A stretch of DNA of 64,000 nucleotides from contig OX335662.1 in NCBI GenBank assembly GCA_946894095.1, positions 11,984,001-12,048,000 of the forward strand, written 5' to 3'. Below are positions 60,656 to 64,000 of this stretch, piece by piece. The stretch is from Incurvaria masculella (lineage: Eukaryota > Arthropoda > Insecta > Lepidoptera > Incurvariidae). Position numbers and translations under genes: made by a program. The first letter of the stretch is position 1. Each line of letters begins with the position of its first letter. Below the pieces are notes generated by a model, which was not told the origin of the DNA, searched no databases, and saw nothing but the letters and a program-made list of their open reading frames with translations.

Positions 60656-61187
60656 TGTTACGAGCGCGCCCCGCTGCGAAGACATAGCGCTGATACACTA
60701 CCAAAGTGCGCCAAATGGTTCCTTCGAATTTCAGTAGATGGCGCTACTTGTCTTATTGCATTGCGCAGGCTATCGCATCACTGTCGTCCCATATAAAGTG
60801 ACGCCTCGTCCAGCTGACTTCAGAAACAAATCTCGGACATTCTAGTAATGTCTCGAGGGAGATTGTTCTCGACTGCTGCCCTACATGGGCGCCTAGAAAT
60901 CGGTGGAGTGTTCTGGAAAGAAGCTCCACCGATATAAAAGGCGCCCAAGGCGCTGAGGGCGGCAGTCTATTTTTGGAAGCGAAGTGAGCGACAACAAGCG
61001 ATATAGAAGTGCAGTGAACTAGCTCTGAAGTGAATCAGTGAAGTGAGTGATATAGTTTGTAAATTAGTGTTTGAATTAACCTAGTGTGAAATTGTATTTG
61101 TGAGTTTGCTTGTGAATTATTCAAAATAAAGGAAGAGTGTTGAGTATTGGTGTTTTCTTCTCTAATCTGCACCCTACCCGCGTAACA
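60656..61187 (+). repeat. 3' LTR
   Basis: 532 bp, no difference from the 5' LTR seen on reading. Preceded by the purine-rich tract AAGGAGGAGGCAG and followed by the GTAT target duplication. Confidence 0.95.
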
Positions 61188-61191
61188 GTAT

Positions 61192-62302
61192 CATAAAAAT
61201 AAAACTTGTATCCATAAAATAACGTTTTCGGAACAATATTCCTACAAGCAATTACACTAGGGGAAGTACGAGTATGTGAGTTGTGAAAAGGTTAGTGAGT
61301 CAATGACTCATTAACTAATTAAAATCTGGTCCAATGCATTAATTACCCTCAGCGAGCTCCATTGTTAGAATTCTTGCAACATTTCTAGGTTACCGATGCA
61401 CGTCTGTCTCAGTCAAGTGTGGACTATGGCGCATTTATTAGGATTTCGTGGTGGCTTATTTCTAGGCAAGAAGTAGATGTAGTATTCAATTCGTGGTGCA
61501 TTGATCGATGCCCTGGGATTTTTTTATTTCTTAGAGGTTCATAGATTTTGGTTAATACATTAACGCTAAAAATTTATGACGAATAGGATTTTCAACATGA
61601 ACATTTCTGCTGCTCTGCTTAATAGGCGTACGGTGCACTCGGATTTATCATGTTTTATCATTTGGCCAGTTCAACAATCACGTCAAGAAGAACTTACAGG
61701 CAACTTCTTTTGCAAATGTATGGTTTCACATGTATTTGTGTGACTCACATGTGGTTATTCCACAAGGCAATTTTTTATCATCCTAAATTTTAACTATTTA
61801 CTATTCATTTATTTATTATTTATTCTTACAATTGTTAACAAAAAATATTCCCTACCACTCAAACTAGCCCAAAGTCTGTATTAGAGGTGGTAGGCTAATT
61901 GTCTTCAATTGTATTTATACAATGTCCACCTACACACTGTTATTGTGTTTTACAAACATTTCAGTCACATGCAATACTTAGGTACAATCTATACAGGAGA
62001 TTTAAATCTAACCTCACTGTTGCCACTGAATGACAAAGATTATGCTCGCTGCAAAGATACGACACACCATTATATAAAGTGGTAATATTAATTGTGATTA
62101 GGGTAATTTGTAAGTAAAGCAAGCATTGGTATCGAATTGTTACTTTTATCATGAATTTAGTAGACAAATAGAAGTCCATAAAGAAAACTAAAATTAAGTA
62201 ATATTATCAGGTATTTCACATAAGGATAGTGCAGGTATCTAATCATTACTTTTCGTAAGAGTTTTTTAGATAAACAGAAGTGCTTAAACATGAACTATAA
62301 CT
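61192..62302. other. intergenic right of the LTR element
   Basis: AT-rich. No frame or repeat that I recognise, apart from an ATTTATTTATTATTT run near 61,808. Confidence 0.5.
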
Positions 62303-62501
62303 AAGGCTGAGATAAATAGTCGTAACAGAAACTAAGGCTGAGATAAATAGTCGTAACCGAAACTAAGGCTAACGAAAAGTAGTACTTTGTGACGTCAATT
62401 TGCGTTACTTTGAGATTTCGTCCATACAAAATGTGTCATAGTGACGTCACAAAGTACTACTTTTCCTTGGTCTTAGTTTCTGTTACGACTATTTATCTCA
62501 G
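62303..62501. mobile_element. CRE-bearing palindromic MITE, copy 2
   Basis: Begins with a doubled arm end (AGGCTGAGATAAATAGTCG twice). Two TGACGTCA sites, loop TTACTTTGAGATTTCGTCC. Confidence 0.85.
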
Positions 62502-62650
62502 ACTAAGGCTGAGATAAATAGTCGTCACCAAAACTAATGCTAACGCAAAGTAGTACTTTGTGACGTCACTTTGATACTTTTTGTATGGACGAAATCTCAA
62601 AGTAGTTAATGCCAATTGACGTCACAAAGTACTACTTTCCGTTAGTCTTA
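62502..62650. mobile_element. CRE-bearing palindromic MITE, copy 3, right arm cut
   Basis: The left arm is whole; the right arm ends at CGTTAGTCTTA and abuts copy 4, losing its last 30 bp. Two TGACGTCA sites. Confidence 0.82.
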
Positions 62651-62851
62651 GGCTGAGATAAATAGTCGTAACAAAAACTAAGACTAACGAAAAGTAGTAC
62701 TTTGTGACGTCACTTTGACATATTTTGTATGGGCGAAATCTCAAAGTAATGCAAAGTGACGTCACAAAGTACTACTTTTCGTTAGTCTTAGTTTCTGTTA
62801 CGACTATTTATCTCAGCCTTAGTTTCTGTTACGACTATTTATCTCAGCCTT
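62651..62851. mobile_element. CRE-bearing palindromic MITE, copy 4
   Basis: Whole hairpin followed by one extra arm end (TTTCTGTTACGACTATTTAT). Two TGACGTCA sites. Confidence 0.85.
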
Positions 62852-62888
62852 AGACTTTTCCAGGCAAGAAATTAACTCACAAGCTCAC

Positions 62889-63064
62889 TTAGGCTGAGAT
62901 AAATAGTCGTAACAAAAACTAAGGCTAACGAAAAGTAGAACTTTGTGACGTCACTTTGACACATTTTGTATGGACGGAACCTTAAAGTAACGCAAATTGA
63001 CGTCACAAAGTACTACTTTTCGTTAGTCTTAGTTTCTGTTACGACTATTTATCTCAGCCTTAGT
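62889..63064. mobile_element. CRE-bearing palindromic MITE, copy 5
   Basis: Whole hairpin from TTAGGCTGAGATAAATAG to ATTTATCTCAGCCTTAG. Two TGACGTCA sites. Confidence 0.85.
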
Positions 63065-63529
63065 TACTGGCTAGCGTGATACAGTAAGCCCTAACACTTC
63101 CGTATGTTCGCGGTCAATTGGGAGCAAGAGGTTTTTTATGACCTTACGACATTAATGAGTCCAGGTAAGTGTTCGTATACTTACCTTTAATTTTATCAAC
63201 TTTGTTATATTGATGTGGACCCAAAAACCACCGGAAATATTGCGCAGTCCTAGTTCCAGTAGCTGGCACGGCCGTGTGATTTGCAAAACGAACGCAGTAG
63301 GCATGAGTCACAAGAGTATTTTTTTTTGTTACTGGTGTTTTAGTTAGAAGAACGTTCGAAATAAAAAAAAATACACTCAAAACATGGGACTTACACCTCG
63401 ACTTACCACCCCATGGGGAGATACCATATCAAAGCCGATACTGACAGAGTTCAAAATACGTTATATTTAATTACGTATACGCTATATGATACTTCTTATT
63501 TTACTCACTGATCGAGTAATATGTATTTT

Positions 63530-63605
63530 CCAGCATACATTTTCGTCAAGTATCACTCCAAGGTAACGTATATTGGTCACTCTATCAATTAGCATTTGCA
63601 TACCT
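63530..63605 (-). mobile_element. LINE RT fragment
   Basis: Minus frame reads QMLIDRVTNIRYLGVILDEN, matching the YLG-x-x-L/I-D motif after the RT palm. Only about 25 codons. Confidence 0.5.
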
Positions 63606-63756
63606 GCCCGTTTTTACATGTGTGTGATTGGTGTTTAGTGTTGAATACACCCAAAGACTTCCTTTATTTAATTTAATTATTGTTTCACGCTTCAACGTAT
63701 AAAAATATTTGATTGCCAATCTCTTTGAGCATATTATAACATAAAAATAAACAAAA

Positions 63757-64000
63757 ACCGGCCAAGTGCGAGTCGGACTCGCACACGAAGGGTTCCGTAC
63801 CATCCTACAAGATTTGACACAAAAAGTCAGGTTTTTTGTATGGGGCCCGTTTTCAATTTTTATTATTTTTAGGGTTCCGTACTCAAAGGGTGCCAACGGA
63901 ACCCTATTACTAATCCTCCGCTGTCCGTTTGTCGGATAGATAAAATTTAAAAATAATACAAATGAAAGGGGGCCTCGATACAAAAACGTGATTTTTTTGT
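63757..64000. repeat. GTTCCGTACC repeat, two inverted partial copies
   Basis: A minus-strand right end (GGCCAAGTGCGAGTCGGACT, GGGTTCCGTACC) to about 63,870, then a plus-strand left end (AGGGTTCCGTACTCAAAGGG) running off the window. Confidence 0.75.

Larger units (their letters stand above)
55638..61187 (+). mobile_element. complete Ty3/gypsy-type LTR retrotransposon
   Basis: 5,550 bp with two 532-bp LTRs beginning TGTTACG and ending CGTAACA, flanked by GTAT (55,634-55,637 and 61,188-61,191). It has a tRNA-Leu-like primer site, one Gag-Pol frame and a purine tract. No env-like frame follows pol. The LTRs look identical by eye, so the insertion is recent. The tRNA-Leu primer would fit the mdg3/micropia group (inference). 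Confidence 0.95.

Noticed and set aside
57222..60704. Minus-strand frames across the Gag-Pol region
   Set aside because: Shadows of the 1482-aa polyprotein.

Overview
The window is animal, intron-rich and AT-rich. It most resembles a moth (Lepidoptera): short exons of conserved genes are scattered among many small repeats. Its tRNA-headed and 5S-rRNA-headed SINEs share one body, which I recall from Helicoverpa (HaSE1/HaSE3). I can follow four gene loci; all else is mobile or repetitive DNA or unrecognised AT-rich sequence.

Layout. (1) About 0.8-22.6 kb, minus strand: the first 16 coding exons (about 906 residues) of polybromo, the six-bromodomain subunit of the PBAP/PBAF SWI/SNF remodeller. 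The BAH/HMG part lies off the left edge. Splice phases agree across all 15 introns. (2) About 28.7-32.4 kb, minus strand: the mitochondrial outer-membrane translocator protein TSPO, three coding exons, 179 aa. (3) 34.4-39.5 kb, plus strand: a two-exon, 815-aa gene matching augmin subunit HAUS6/Dgt6, with a LINE tail and a tRNA-like inverted-repeat element in its intron. (4) 43.5-54.4 kb, minus strand: a tandem pair of retinol-dehydrogenase-like SDR genes. The right copy is intact (339 aa). The left copy is a pseudogene that has lost its start codon, its Rossmann motif and the catalytic serine. (5) 55.6-61.2 kb: a complete Ty3/gypsy-type LTR retrotransposon with two 532-bp LTRs that look identical, a 4-bp target duplication and one 1482-aa Gag-Pol frame. 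(6) 62.3-63.1 kb: an array of four near-palindromic hairpin elements that carry CRE-like TGACGTCA sites.

Repeats fill the rest: seven copies of a TTAA-flanked (piggyBac-like) MITE, a mariner, a 1.5-kb hAT-like element with an 8-bp target duplication, PIF/Harbinger-like remnants, nested MITEs, foldback elements, LINE pieces and the chimeric SINEs.

The most striking structure is in polybromo. Two exon edges sit inside minisatellites whose unit copies the splice site itself: four exon-10 donors spaced exactly 69 bp, and ten exon-7 acceptor units spaced exactly 51 bp. Both periods are multiples of three, and in both cases use of the nearest extra site brings in a stop codon.
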